This document shows, piece by piece, positions 25,364 to 33,770 of a DNA stretch of 64,000 nucleotides (position 1 is its first letter; each line of letters starts with the position of its first letter). This DNA comes from Streptomyces sp. NBC_00704. Lineage in GTDB: Bacteria > Actinomycetota > Actinomycetes > Streptomycetales > Streptomycetaceae. Location of the stretch: positions 4,212,501-4,276,500 of the forward strand of contig NZ_CP109000.1 in assembly GCF_036226605.1 (NCBI RefSeq). The letters run 5' to 3'. A model generated the notes under the pieces. The model saw nothing but the letters and a program-made list of their open reading frames with translations, was not told where the DNA came from and searched no databases. The position numbers were made by a program, and so were the translations under genes.

Positions 25364-25806
25364 CAGCGGTCGCTTTCGGAAGCCGTACCGGAGGAGCCGG
25401 GGTCGCCCGGCTCGTCGTGGGACGGAATGACGTAGAACGGGAAGACGAGACTGCGCGGGTTGTTGGTGCCGCGGATCGAGTAGCGGACGTCGATGAACAG
25501 CACGCCCTGTTCGGCGCCGGCCGTGACGTCGACGTCGTTGACCTCGATGCGCGGCTCCCAGCGGTCCAGGCTGGTGTACACCTCGTGCTGGATGCGGCCG
25601 GCCGTCGCCTCGTTGACCGGGGCGAACACCAGGTCGTGGATGGCGCAGCCGTACTCCGGGCGCATGGGGCGCTCGCCCGGCGCGGTCGCGAGGATCAGCC
25701 GGATCGCCTCCTCGATCTCGCGTTCCCCGCTGACCAGGGCGATGCCCCCGGTGGGGCCGATGCGGAGCGGGAACGCCCAGCCCGAACCGACGAATTGCTC
25801 GGCCAT
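25363..25806 (-). CDS. gp25/GPW-family baseplate protein
   Basis: A 147-residue protein of normal gp25 size. It contains REIEEAIRLILATAPGERPMRPEYG and the conserved EPRIEVNDVDV, both diagnostic of the T4 gp25/lysozyme-like (inactive) family that nucleates sheath assembly at the baseplate. Good ribosome-binding site (ggagaaggcaggtgg). It ends by overlapping the baseplate-J start. Confidence 0.93.
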   Translation of the reverse strand: MAEQFVGSGWAFPLRIGPTGGIALVSGEREIEEAIRLILATAPGERPMRPEYGCAIHDLVFAPVNEATAGRIQHEVYTSLDRWEPRIEVNDVDVTAGAEQGVLFIDVRYSIRGTNNPRSLVFPFYVIPSHDEPGDPGSSGTASESDR

Positions 25807-25855
25807 CAGAGGGCCACCTGCCTTCTCCTGGGTCTCACGGCGTGCGGGCTGCCCG

Positions 25856-27757
25856 TCACGGCAGCGGGTAGGGCTTGGCGTTGACCATGACGACGCCCTG
25901 GAGGGTGACGGTCGCGGCCCGGATGCCCACGTTGGCGGTGGAGTTGACCTGCACGGCGGCGCCCGCGCTGAGGGTGGCGGCGGCGCCCGCCTTGAGGTTG
26001 AGCAGGCCCGCCGCGTCCACCGACACCACGCCCGTCATCGCCCTGATGTTGACGAGGCCGCCGCGCAGGGTGAGCGAACCGCCGCTCCTGATGGCGATGT
26101 TGCGGCCCGCGGTGAGGGTGAGGTCGGTGCCGGCCTTCACGGACACCGAGCGGCCGCCCTTGATGCTGACGTCGCCCCTGCTGTCCACGGTGATCTCGGT
26201 CCGCGTCCGGTCCAGGTTGATGACGAGTTTGTCGTCGCCGCTGGTCAGCCGCACGCCCTGCTTGCCGCCGGCGCGCTGGCTGAGCAGGTCCATCCGGTTG
26301 CCCTCGCGGTCGGACAGGGTGTGCCGGGAGGCGCGCCGGCGGGCGCCGTCGTGCAGCGGCACGTCCTTGACCGGCGTGGGCTTGTCCCGGCCGTTGTAGA
26401 GGCCGCCGATGACGTACGGGTGGTCCAGCGCGCCCCGGTCGAAGGCGACCAGCACCTCGTCGCCGACGTCGAGCGGGAAGACCGAGCCGCCGAACTTGCC
26501 GCCCCACTGCACCACCCGGGTCCAGTCGCTGACGTAGGCGTCGTCGAGCCAGGGGAACTGGAGCTTCACGCGCCCCTGGCGCAGCGGGTCCCCCACGTCG
26601 GTGACCAGCGCGTTGACGGTGCCGGGCAGGTGCAGGCCGTTGTGGGCGCCCCCGCCGCCCGAGGAGAGCCCGTACAGGGACCGCCACTGCCGTCCGCTGA
26701 CGGTGACCCACGCCTCGTAGTGCTTGCCGTCGCCGAAGACGTGCCGCACCGACGTGGCGGTGTACTTGCCCTCGAAGGGGTCGCCGACGTCGGCGAGCGT
26801 GACGGGCAGACCGGGCCGCAGCTTCGGCGTGCCGCGGGCGACGACCTCCAGCTCGGCGAACGAGCCGGTGACGTCGTCGGCGAGGGCCTCGGCGGCGAAC
26901 TTCACCTCCGACTGCCGGTCGTACGGCGTCTGCGCGTCGACCAGCTTGGCCTTCCCGAACCGGGCGGCCGCCTCCCCGGGCGTGGTGCCGATGCTGATGC
27001 CCGGGTTGGTCAGCGCGGGCGCGGTGGCGGTGAGCTTCTTCTTGGTCGTCACGTCCCAGCCGCGCGCCTCGACGGTCCCGACCTGTTCGGCGGCGGTGAC
27101 GGCGGCCCGCAGCCGCAGGATGTCGGTGCCCGCCTCCATGACGAAGGGGCTCTTGTCGCCCGGCGTGGAGGTCGGGGGCGCGCCCGACGCCGGGTCCGGG
27201 CTGACGAACTGGAACTTGCCCCTGGCGTCCACCGACATGACCATCTCGTTCTCGTCGGCCAGCCGGGCGAGGAAGTCCCAGTCGGTGACGTTGGCCTGGC
27301 TGATGAACTCGTAGACGGTCTTGGTGGACTGGATCCGCCCGACGGGGACGCCGTCCTGCGCGGCCAGCTTGCGGGCGATGTCCGAGGCGCTCTGGTTGCG
27401 GTAGGCGGCCACCCGGCGCCGGCGCATCAGCCGGTGCCCGAGGTCGTAGCCGCGCACGACGGTGAAGGTGCCGGTGCCGTCGTAGTCGGCCTCCAGGCCG
27501 CAGACCTCGCCGGTGAGCAGCGGGTCCGAGGCGCCCTTGCCGTCGGCGACCGGGGCGAGGACGACGGGCGTGCCGAACCTGACGCCGAGTTTGCCCAGGA
27601 CCTGACGGCCCGGATCGCGGAAGGTGAGCCGGAACGCGGCCGGCACGCCGAGGCCCTGGTCGACCCAGCCGTCGACGAGGAGCGGCGCGATGTCGACGGG
27701 CAGGGGGCTGCCGCCGAGGGTGACCTGGATGACGCTGGAGAACGCGGACTGGACCAC
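25856..27757 (-). CDS. VgrG-type spike protein
   Basis: A 633-residue protein. The GTG shares its G with the TAG of the LysM gene (TAGTG). The N-terminal gp27-like region (GWVDQGLGVPAAFRLTFRDP, TDWDFLARLADENEM) is followed by a gp5 OB-fold (LVTDVGDPLRQGRVKLQFPWL, VVQWGGKFGGSVFPLDVGDEVLVAF). The C-terminal triple-stranded beta-helix has hexad-like repeats (ISVKAGTDLTLTAGRNIAIRSGGSL type). It forms the trimeric spike hub on the tube. No separate PAAR tip gene is visible in this cluster, so the spike may be blunt or use a remote tip. Confidence 0.93.
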   Translation of the reverse strand: MVQSAFSSVIQVTLGGSPLPVDIAPLLVDGWVDQGLGVPAAFRLTFRDPGRQVLGKLGVRFGTPVVLAPVADGKGASDPLLTGEVCGLEADYDGTGTFTVVRGYDLGHRLMRRRRVAAYRNQSASDIARKLAAQDGVPVGRIQSTKTVYEFISQANVTDWDFLARLADENEMVMSVDARGKFQFVSPDPASGAPPTSTPGDKSPFVMEAGTDILRLRAAVTAAEQVGTVEARGWDVTTKKKLTATAPALTNPGISIGTTPGEAAARFGKAKLVDAQTPYDRQSEVKFAAEALADDVTGSFAELEVVARGTPKLRPGLPVTLADVGDPFEGKYTATSVRHVFGDGKHYEAWVTVSGRQWRSLYGLSSGGGGAHNGLHLPGTVNALVTDVGDPLRQGRVKLQFPWLDDAYVSDWTRVVQWGGKFGGSVFPLDVGDEVLVAFDRGALDHPYVIGGLYNGRDKPTPVKDVPLHDGARRRASRHTLSDREGNRMDLLSQRAGGKQGVRLTSGDDKLVINLDRTRTEITVDSRGDVSIKGGRSVSVKAGTDLTLTAGRNIAIRSGGSLTLRGGLVNIRAMTGVVSVDAAGLLNLKAGAAATLSAGAAVQVNSTANVGIRAATVTLQGVVMVNAKPYPLP

Positions 27758-28482
27758 TAGTGGCGCACCTCCTCGGCGGCGGGCATCACGAGCTCGACCC
27801 CGTTCGGCAGCCGGGACGGGTCGTCGATCCCGTTGGCCTCCGCGATGGACCGCCACGCGGAGGCGTCGCCGTACTCGCGCCAGGCCAGGGACTGCAACGA
27901 GTCGCCGGCGACGACCCGGTGCACCCGCTGCGCGGTGAGCGCGCCCGAGGTCGGGTTCTGGCCCTTCGTCCTGCTCGGGATCTCGTGCAGGCGCACCTGG
28001 CAGGTCGCGCGGATCGGGACGCCGGTCGTGCCGAACAGCGAGTACGTGACGTCGATGCTGCTGACGTAGGCGGTGAAGCGGGCCGTGGAGAACGAGCCCC
28101 ACTGGAACACCACCCACGGCGGGGAGGGCTGCTTGGCGGCGATGCTCTTGGCGGTGACCTCGCAGCACTCCAGCAGCGACTCCACCTTCTTCAGCACGGT
28201 GTTGCTGCCCGGCTGGTCGGAGGTGTCGAGGAAGATCTCGACGGTCATCTCGCGCGGCTCGGGCCCCATGAACTCCGGCACGGAGCCGTCGCGGACCGCC
28301 GCGGTCGGCGTGACCTTCCACTGGGCCCGGCGGCCCAGCTGCAACTGCGCGGGGTTGAAGTCGAACCCGAAGGACCTGATCAGTCCACCGGGGGTGGTGC
28401 TGGTGCCGACCGGCGGTTCGTGGATCGCGAGGGTGGCACGGACCAGGCTCTTCCCGGCGCCGCCTCTGCTTCCCTTGGCCAT
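27757..28482 (-). CDS. LysM-domain CIS protein (Afp7-like)
   Basis: A 241-residue protein. The N-terminal tube-adaptor domain (GGLIRSFGFDFNPAQLQLGRRAQWK, MTVEIFLDTSDQPG) is followed by a C-terminal LysM-like module (VVAGDSLQSLAWREYGDASAWRSIAEANGIDDP ... LPNGVELVMP). This is the classic CIS tube-initiator/hub adaptor of the Afp7/PVC7 type, joining inner tube and spike. It is preceded by a 27-nt gap and overlaps VgrG by one base. LysM here is structural rather than peptidoglycan-binding (family knowledge). Confidence 0.9.
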   Translation of the reverse strand: MAKGSRGGAGKSLVRATLAIHEPPVGTSTTPGGLIRSFGFDFNPAQLQLGRRAQWKVTPTAAVRDGSVPEFMGPEPREMTVEIFLDTSDQPGSNTVLKKVESLLECCEVTAKSIAAKQPSPPWVVFQWGSFSTARFTAYVSSIDVTYSLFGTTGVPIRATCQVRLHEIPSRTKGQNPTSGALTAQRVHRVVAGDSLQSLAWREYGDASAWRSIAEANGIDDPSRLPNGVELVMPAAEEVRH

Positions 28483-28509
28483 GACGTCCTCGTCCTCCTG
28501 GATGCTCTG

Positions 28510-28935
28510 CTAGTCGGTGAAGCCGTGGTGGGTGATCTCCAGGACCTCCGTGGCCACGCCCGGACTGTCCGGGTTCAGCGACGGCCCCTGCCAGCTGACC
28601 GGCAGCACGTCGATCAGGCCCCACCGGGCGACCTCCGAACCGTCCGCGCGCAGCGCCGCGATCTGGGCCGTCGGCCGGGTCACCCCGGTGGTGACCGAGG
28701 AGATCCACTTGGCGACCTTGGTGGTGTCCGGGGTGAGGGGGCGGGTCAGCCGGATCGTGGAGAACGTCACCCGCGAGGGCAGTTGCCAGACGAACCCGTT
28801 GTTGCCGCCCTCCTGCCGGTGCTCGATCTCCACCTGGGACGAGAGCCCCTCGCACCCGTTGAAGAAGCCGAGGCTCTCGCCGTCGATGGTCAGGGTGAAG
28901 AAGACGGTGGAGCCCGGGTCGAGATCGGAGGGCAT
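28510..28935 (-). CDS. Second gp19-type tube protein (tube initiator)
   Basis: A 141-residue protein with SLGFFNGCEGLSSQVEIEHRQEGG, FSTIRLTRPLT, KVAKWISSV and LIDVLPVSWQGP, the beta-barrel pattern of phage tail-tube (gp19/Hcp-like) proteins. It is shorter and divergent from the major tube protein at 33254-33697. In CIS such minor copies form the ring between LysM hub and main tube. Placement directly upstream of the LysM gene supports this. Confidence 0.88.
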   Translation of the reverse strand: MPSDLDPGSTVFFTLTIDGESLGFFNGCEGLSSQVEIEHRQEGGNNGFVWQLPSRVTFSTIRLTRPLTPDTTKVAKWISSVTTGVTRPTAQIAALRADGSEVARWGLIDVLPVSWQGPSLNPDSPGVATEVLEITHHGFTD

Positions 28936-28998
28936 CGGGGCCTGGCCTTTCCGGGAGAGGGGACGGGAGTCGGGGGGCGGCGACGGCGGGCGCAGCGG

Positions 28999-31900
28999 TC
29001 AGTGGCGGGGGTCGCGGAGCCTGCCGATCCGCTCGCGGTCGAGCCGCAGTTCGGTGCGCAGCAGCCGGGTGATGCGCCCGGTCAGGCGGTGCGTCAGCTC
29101 GTCGAGCTGGAAGTCGGTGAGGTCCCGCGGGTCGAACCCCGGCCGCGCCCGCGCCGGTTGCGTCGCCTGCCGCTCCGTCCCGGAGGACGGCCCGGCCACC
29201 GGCGCGGAGCCCCGCCCGCTCACGCCGGGCGACGGCCGCGGCGGCGCGGGCGGGGGCGGCGGCGAGGTGACGGCGCGCTGGACGACCGGTGCGGGCGCGG
29301 GTGCGGACACGGCCGCCGGGACGGGCAGGGGCGGGAGGAACGGCGGAGGCGTCGCGGGCGAGGGCGACGGCGGCGCGTGCGGGGTGCGGCGCTGGACGAC
29401 GGGGAGCGCGGGGGCGGCCGGGGGTGTCGGCGCGGGCGAGGCCGGGGAGGGCGGTGCCGGGGACGGCGCGGCCATGGGGGCTGTGGCCACGGGGGTGGGG
29501 TACGGGCGGGCGACGGGGTGGCCCGAGGAAACGCCGGGCGCGGTGCGGCGCAGCGGCACGGGACCCGGCCGCGCGGCGGGGACCGTACGGCGCTGCACGG
29601 GGGACGCGGACGACACCGACGGCGTGCGGACGGCCGACGGCGCGGGGCGCACGGGGACGGGCAGGGCCGGGGCGGTGAGGGCGGCAGCGGGGGCCGCGGC
29701 GGACGACGCTGCGGCGGACGACGGCCGCGTGAGCGGCGGGGCGCTGACGGGGGTCACCGGTGCGGCGGCGGGACCGGGGGCGAACGGCGTTGCGGCGTGC
29801 GGGGGTTGGGGCGCCGGAGGCGGCGTGGGCGTGGTGGCGGCGCGCTGCACGACCGGGGGCGCCGACACCGACGCCGGGCCGGTCGTCGGACGCGGGGCGG
29901 CGGACCGGGGCGTGACGGGGACGCCGGACGGCGTCGCGACGGGGCGGGCGTCGGCGGGGCGCGCGGAGAGCGGGGCGCCCAGCAGGGGGCGTGCGGACAC
30001 GGGCGCGGCGGCCCCCACGGCGGACGCCTGCGGTGCGCCGCGCTGCACGGGCGCGCCGAGCGGGGTGGGCGTGCGGCCGGGGGCCGTGGGCGTGCGGCCG
30101 GGAGGGGCGGGCGTGCGGCTGGGGGGAGCGGGCGTGCGCGGACCGGGCTCGGGCACTGCGCGGGAGGTCGCGGAGGCGGGGGAGGCCTGGGGCGCGGGGG
30201 CCGGGTGCGGGGCGGTGGGCCCGGTGGCCGGGGGGAGGGGTGCCGAGACGCTCTTCGGGGCGCCGAGACCTGCCCGGCGACGGGGCGCGGCGGTGGCCGC
30301 CGGGGCGCGCTGAACGCTCGGCGCGGGGGTGGCGGGCCCGGCAGCGGGGACGGCGGCGGCCGTACCGGTGACGGGCCGGGGTGCGTCGGAGGCGGGGCGC
30401 GCCGGAGAGGGCGGACGAGCCGAACCGGTGGGCGGCGTGACCGGGTTGCCCGGCGCGGCGGGCCGGGGCCGGGCAGGAGCGTCCGAGGCCGACGCCGGGA
30501 CCACACCGGACGCCGTCGCCGCACGCTGGATGCCTGAGGGCGTCGTACCGCCGCCGTCGCCCGGGGGCACGGTGGAGGCGGAAGGTGCGGGAGGCGGAGA
30601 GGGCACGGGTATGGGCGCGGGTGCGGCCGCGCTGGGGGCGGGGCCGCCGTTCCGGGGCGAGGGCAGGGGTGAAGGCAGGGATGAAGGCTGGGGTGAGGGC
30701 AGGTCAGGGGCCGGAGGCGGTGGGACCGCGGGCCGCACGTCGCCGGAGCCGGCGGACGGCGCCGGAACGGCGGGACCGCTGCCCGGCACGGGAGCGGCTG
30801 CGCGTACCGCCGACGGACTCGCGACCGCCTGGCCGTCGCCGCGCACATCCGGTACGGCCGCACTCCGGGCCGTCACCGCTCGCTGGAGCGTGACCGGCGG
30901 CGGGGTGGGTGCGGTTCCGCTTCCCGGCCGGGGAGCGGGGAGGGAACGGCTCTGCTGCGTCGGCGAGTTGGCGGGTGCGGGTGTGGATGCGGGCGGGGGT
31001 GCCGTGGTCGGTGCGGTGCGCGGGGGCGTCGCTCGCCGGGCGTCCACCGGGGCGTGGGCGGGCGAAGGCGCTTCGGCGGGCGCGGGTCCGTCTCCCGCGC
31101 GGACGCCGAGGGGCGCTGTCGCGGCGGCGGCCGGGGCGACCGGTGGGCCGGCTGCCGAGGTGACTGCCGTGCCGGTCGCCGGTGCGGCGGGGGACCGGTC
31201 GGCGGCCGCCCGTTGCGCGACGACCGGCCGGTCCGGGGCCGCGGGCCTGGCCGCCGGGCCGGTGCTGACGGGTGCTGCCGCTTCGGGCCCGTCCGCCACC
31301 GCCCGCTGGACCGCGACCGGGCCCCGCGCGGACGGGGAACCGTCCGCCGCCGGGGCGACGGACACGGCGGGCTCGGCCGGACGCGACGGCATGGGCGAGG
31401 GCATGGGTGACGGTACGGATGACGGGCTGGGCGACGGCATGGGCATGGGAATGGGCGTGGACGAGTGCGGGGGTGCGGGCGTCGCCGCCCGCTGGACCGG
31501 CGTCGCCGGGGAGTCGGCCGTCGTCGCCGTGGGCGCGGGTCCCGTGACGGAGTGCGCTCGCGGGCCGGGCGCCGGTTCCTCGGCGGGCTTCGGTCCGCCG
31601 CCGTCGGCGCCCGTGCCCCCCGCCGTACCCCTCGCCGAGGCCTGTGCCGGGCCCGTGCCGGCCGACGGCGCTGCGGGTGCCGGCCTGGCGGGCAGCGTCC
31701 GTCGCTGGACCGGCGCGGACGTCGACCTCGTCAACGGGGCCGCCCTCCTCGCCGGGGGCGGAGCGGCCGGGGACACGCGGATGCCCCGTGCCGGGGCGGC
31801 GGGAGCGGGCCGAGAGGCCGGTGCCGGGCGCGCGGCGACCACCGGGACGTCCGCAGGGCCGGGCCGACCCACAGCAGGGGCAGAGGCAGGAGCAGGGGCG

Positions 31901-32598
31901 GAAGCGGCGGCGGGAGCAGACGCGGTGGCCGGGGCGGCAGCGGAGAACGGCGTCGTTGCGGGAGCCGGCAGCGGAGCCGGAGTCGCCGCCAGGGCAGGAC
32001 CGGGCGCCGGCACCGATGCCGGTGCCGGTGCCGGTGCCGGGATCGTCGACATCGGAATCGGCATCGTCGACATCGGCATCGTCGACGTCGGCAACTGCTG
32101 TGCCGGGATGGCGCGTTGGAGCGGGGTCGCGCGGGGCGGCGGGGCCGGGCGTTCGGGTTCCGCCGCCGCGTCCGCGGCCCGGGGAGCCGCCCGCAGACTG
32201 CTCATCAGGCCGCCGGGGGCCGCGTCCAGCACGGCGTGCGGGCGGACGTCCAGGAAGGAGGGGTTCTGCCAGGTGGCCAGCCGGCCGCCGAACCCGGCGT
32301 CGGCGACGCCCGAGGGGCCCGCGGCCGCCGTCCGCCGGATGGGCGGGAGCGAGGGCCAGGCGGCAGGGACGGCCCGCGCCCCCGCGCCGTCGTCGGCCCG
32401 CGTCGGCGTCGGCGCAGGCGTTCCGTAGCCGCCGCCGTGAACCGGGCCGTCGCCGTGGGCCGCACCGCCGCCGTGAACCGGGCCGCCGTGGGCCGCGGCG
32501 TCAGCGCGGAGCGGGCCGCTCGTGGCCTCGTGACCGGCGGGCTCCCCGCCTCCCCCGCGCCGCCCGCGTCCGCCGCGCAGTCGTTCCAGGAACCCCAT
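28999..32598 (-). CDS. Giant Pro/Ala-rich CIS protein with 13 QR boxes
   Basis: A 1199-residue protein, more than 90% low complexity (Pro, Ala, Ser, Thr). Only the ends look ordered: N-terminus MGFLERLRGGRG, a segment around 88-140 (WPSLPPIRRTA, WQNPSFLDVRPHAVLD), and a charged helical C-terminus (FDPRDLTDFQLDELTHRLTGRITRLLRTEL). Along the disordered part sit 13 short boxes of the form (V/L/I/A)QR(A/R/G), at residues about 161, 298, 369, 431, 462, 572, 691, 763, 852, 918, 1002, 1069 and 1107. Position between DUF6760 and the minor tube gene fits a CIS structural or cargo-scaffold protein. Function unknown; a tape-measure role would need extended helices, which are absent. Confidence 0.8.
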   Translation of the reverse strand: MGFLERLRGGRGRRGGGGEPAGHEATSGPLRADAAAHGGPVHGGGAAHGDGPVHGGGYGTPAPTPTRADDGAGARAVPAAWPSLPPIRRTAAAGPSGVADAGFGGRLATWQNPSFLDVRPHAVLDAAPGGLMSSLRAAPRAADAAAEPERPAPPPRATPLQRAIPAQQLPTSTMPMSTMPIPMSTIPAPAPAPASVPAPGPALAATPAPLPAPATTPFSAAAPATASAPAAASAPAPASAPAVGRPGPADVPVVAARPAPASRPAPAAPARGIRVSPAAPPPARRAAPLTRSTSAPVQRRTLPARPAPAAPSAGTGPAQASARGTAGGTGADGGGPKPAEEPAPGPRAHSVTGPAPTATTADSPATPVQRAATPAPPHSSTPIPMPMPSPSPSSVPSPMPSPMPSRPAEPAVSVAPAADGSPSARGPVAVQRAVADGPEAAAPVSTGPAARPAAPDRPVVAQRAAADRSPAAPATGTAVTSAAGPPVAPAAAATAPLGVRAGDGPAPAEAPSPAHAPVDARRATPPRTAPTTAPPPASTPAPANSPTQQSRSLPAPRPGSGTAPTPPPVTLQRAVTARSAAVPDVRGDGQAVASPSAVRAAAPVPGSGPAVPAPSAGSGDVRPAVPPPPAPDLPSPQPSSLPSPLPSPRNGGPAPSAAAPAPIPVPSPPPAPSASTVPPGDGGGTTPSGIQRAATASGVVPASASDAPARPRPAAPGNPVTPPTGSARPPSPARPASDAPRPVTGTAAAVPAAGPATPAPSVQRAPAATAAPRRRAGLGAPKSVSAPLPPATGPTAPHPAPAPQASPASATSRAVPEPGPRTPAPPSRTPAPPGRTPTAPGRTPTPLGAPVQRGAPQASAVGAAAPVSARPLLGAPLSARPADARPVATPSGVPVTPRSAAPRPTTGPASVSAPPVVQRAATTPTPPPAPQPPHAATPFAPGPAAAPVTPVSAPPLTRPSSAAASSAAAPAAALTAPALPVPVRPAPSAVRTPSVSSASPVQRRTVPAARPGPVPLRRTAPGVSSGHPVARPYPTPVATAPMAAPSPAPPSPASPAPTPPAAPALPVVQRRTPHAPPSPSPATPPPFLPPLPVPAAVSAPAPAPVVQRAVTSPPPPPAPPRPSPGVSGRGSAPVAGPSSGTERQATQPARARPGFDPRDLTDFQLDELTHRLTGRITRLLRTELRLDRERIGRLRDPRH

Positions 32599-32601
32599 GC
32601 C

Positions 32602-32760
32602 TCAGCCCTCCGCCCCGCCCCGGGTCACCAGGGACGCGATCTGGTCGGCGTAACGGCGCCGGTCGTGGTGTTCGAGATCCAGGATCTCGTCCTGGCTCCA
32701 GTGGAAGTGGTAGGCGACGTACGCGATCTCCTCGTGCAGCCGGTCGGTCGCGTACGTCAC
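32602..32760 (-). CDS. DUF6760 small CIS protein (52 aa)
   Basis: Too short for most ORF cut-offs. It starts at a GTG overlapping the stop of the Zn-finger gene (GTGA) and ends 3 nt before the giant Pro/Ala gene. It contains TYATDRLHEEIAYVAYHFHW and SQDEILDLEHHDRRRYADQI, the conserved core of the DUF6760 family found in CIS clusters. The Trp-Ser-x-x-Glu-Ile-Leu-x-Leu-Glu pattern resembles the short T/GT-like product of phage tail-assembly chaperone pairs, so it may help load the tube or sheath (inference). Confidence 0.85.
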   Translation of the reverse strand: MTYATDRLHEEIAYVAYHFHWSQDEILDLEHHDRRRYADQIASLVTRGGAEG

Positions 32761-33254
32761 GATTCCCCCAGGCGGCTCCCGCCGAGTTCCACCTCGAAGG
32801 GCTCCGAGCAGTGGGGGCAGCGCACCGAGGCGCGGGTGTGGCCCTCGGCGTTGACCTGGCGGTAGAAGTCCTGGAGGAACGCCAGGTCGGAGGCGAACAT
32901 GTTCTCCACGATGCCGTCGTGGACGAGCGGCAGCGTGCCGAGGCGGGTGATGACCCGGCCGAGCAGGACCACCGACAGGTACGCGGGGTTCTCCTGGACG
33001 CGGATGTCGCGCAGCGGGACCAGTTCGTCCCGCGCCGTCGCCAGCCGCATCACGCCGTCGCGGTGGACGGTGCCCGCCTCGTCGACGTAGCCGCGCGGCA
33101 GTTCGAAGGGGAACTCCGTCTGGAGCCGGTACGCCGCCGGGGCCGGGGCCGCGGCGGGGGCCGCGGCCGGTGCGGACTCGGGCACGGCGACGGCCGGGAG
33201 CGCCTCCTGCGGCTGCTCCCCGCCCGCCGCCGCCCGGACAGCCGTGCGCCGCAT
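32757..33254 (-). CDS. CIS protein with C-terminal zinc-finger-like CxxC
   Basis: A 165-residue protein. ATG shares a base with the tube stop (TAATG). A Pro/Ala-rich N-terminus (residues 20-45) is followed by a conserved domain (FPFELPRGYVDEAGTVHRDGVMRLATARDE, LVPLRDIRVQENPAYLSVVLLGRVI, LTLPLVHDGIVENMFASDLAFLQDFYRQVN) and a C-terminal CPHCSEPFEVEL knuckle. This matches the phage-tail assembly/chaperone-like protein that follows the tube gene in many CIS clusters. The lone CxxC could bind zinc as a dimer. Coupled both ways by overlapping codons. Confidence 0.8.
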   Translation of the reverse strand: MRRTAVRAAAGGEQPQEALPAVAVPESAPAAAPAAAPAPAAYRLQTEFPFELPRGYVDEAGTVHRDGVMRLATARDELVPLRDIRVQENPAYLSVVLLGRVITRLGTLPLVHDGIVENMFASDLAFLQDFYRQVNAEGHTRASVRCPHCSEPFEVELGGSRLGES

Positions 33255-33697
33255 TACTCGATGACCAGTTCTTCGAACGTGATCGTCACGGTCTCGGTCA
33301 GCGCGGACGCCTCGCCCGCCTTGACCGTGCTGGTGTCGATCTTGCTGCACCAGGCGTTGCGCATGTTGTACCGCTTGACCGGGTTGTTCATGTAGTCCAT
33401 GACCATGATCGTGGCGTTCTTGCGGGCGGTGCCCATCACGCCGTTGATCGACTCGGTGATCCACTGGTTGAACGCGGCGGACTGGGTCATGCCGCGCACG
33501 ACCGTGCAGGTGCCGGCCTTCTTGACGCCGGGCAGCTTCTTGGTGACCGGCTTGCCCTGCGCCGAGACCTGCTGGTACTCGATGACGTCCTGCTCGATGC
33601 TGAGGCCGCTGACCTCGGCGAGGTACTCGACCATGACGCCGTCGATCTGGAGGCCGAAATTGTGCGAAGTGAGGGCGTCACCCGGCTGGAGACTCAT
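33254..33697 (-). CDS. CIS major inner-tube protein (gp19-like)
   Basis: A 147-residue protein. SHNFGLQIDGVMVEYLAEVSGLSIEQDVIEYQQ is the hallmark of CIS inner-tube (Afp1/PVC1, T4 gp19) proteins; SAAFNQWITESI and RNAWCSKIDTSTVKAGE follow. It polymerises as hexameric rings inside the sheath. Preceded by an A-rich Shine-Dalgarno-like agaaagaaag. The 73-nt gap from the sheath stop is the largest inside the operon's first part. Confidence 0.94.
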   Translation of the reverse strand: MSLQPGDALTSHNFGLQIDGVMVEYLAEVSGLSIEQDVIEYQQVSAQGKPVTKKLPGVKKAGTCTVVRGMTQSAAFNQWITESINGVMGTARKNATIMVMDYMNNPVKRYNMRNAWCSKIDTSTVKAGEASALTETVTITFEELVIE

Positions 33698-33770
33698 CTG
33701 GCTTTCTTTCTACGGGAGTTGACTGCGGAGCGGTACGGGGCCGGAAGCGGCGGGGCGGTGGCCCGCGCCG

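Noticed and set aside
28999..32598. Tape-measure protein
   Set aside because: Position is suggestive, but the sequence is Pro-rich and disordered, not the long alpha-helical pattern of tape measures; left as unknown.
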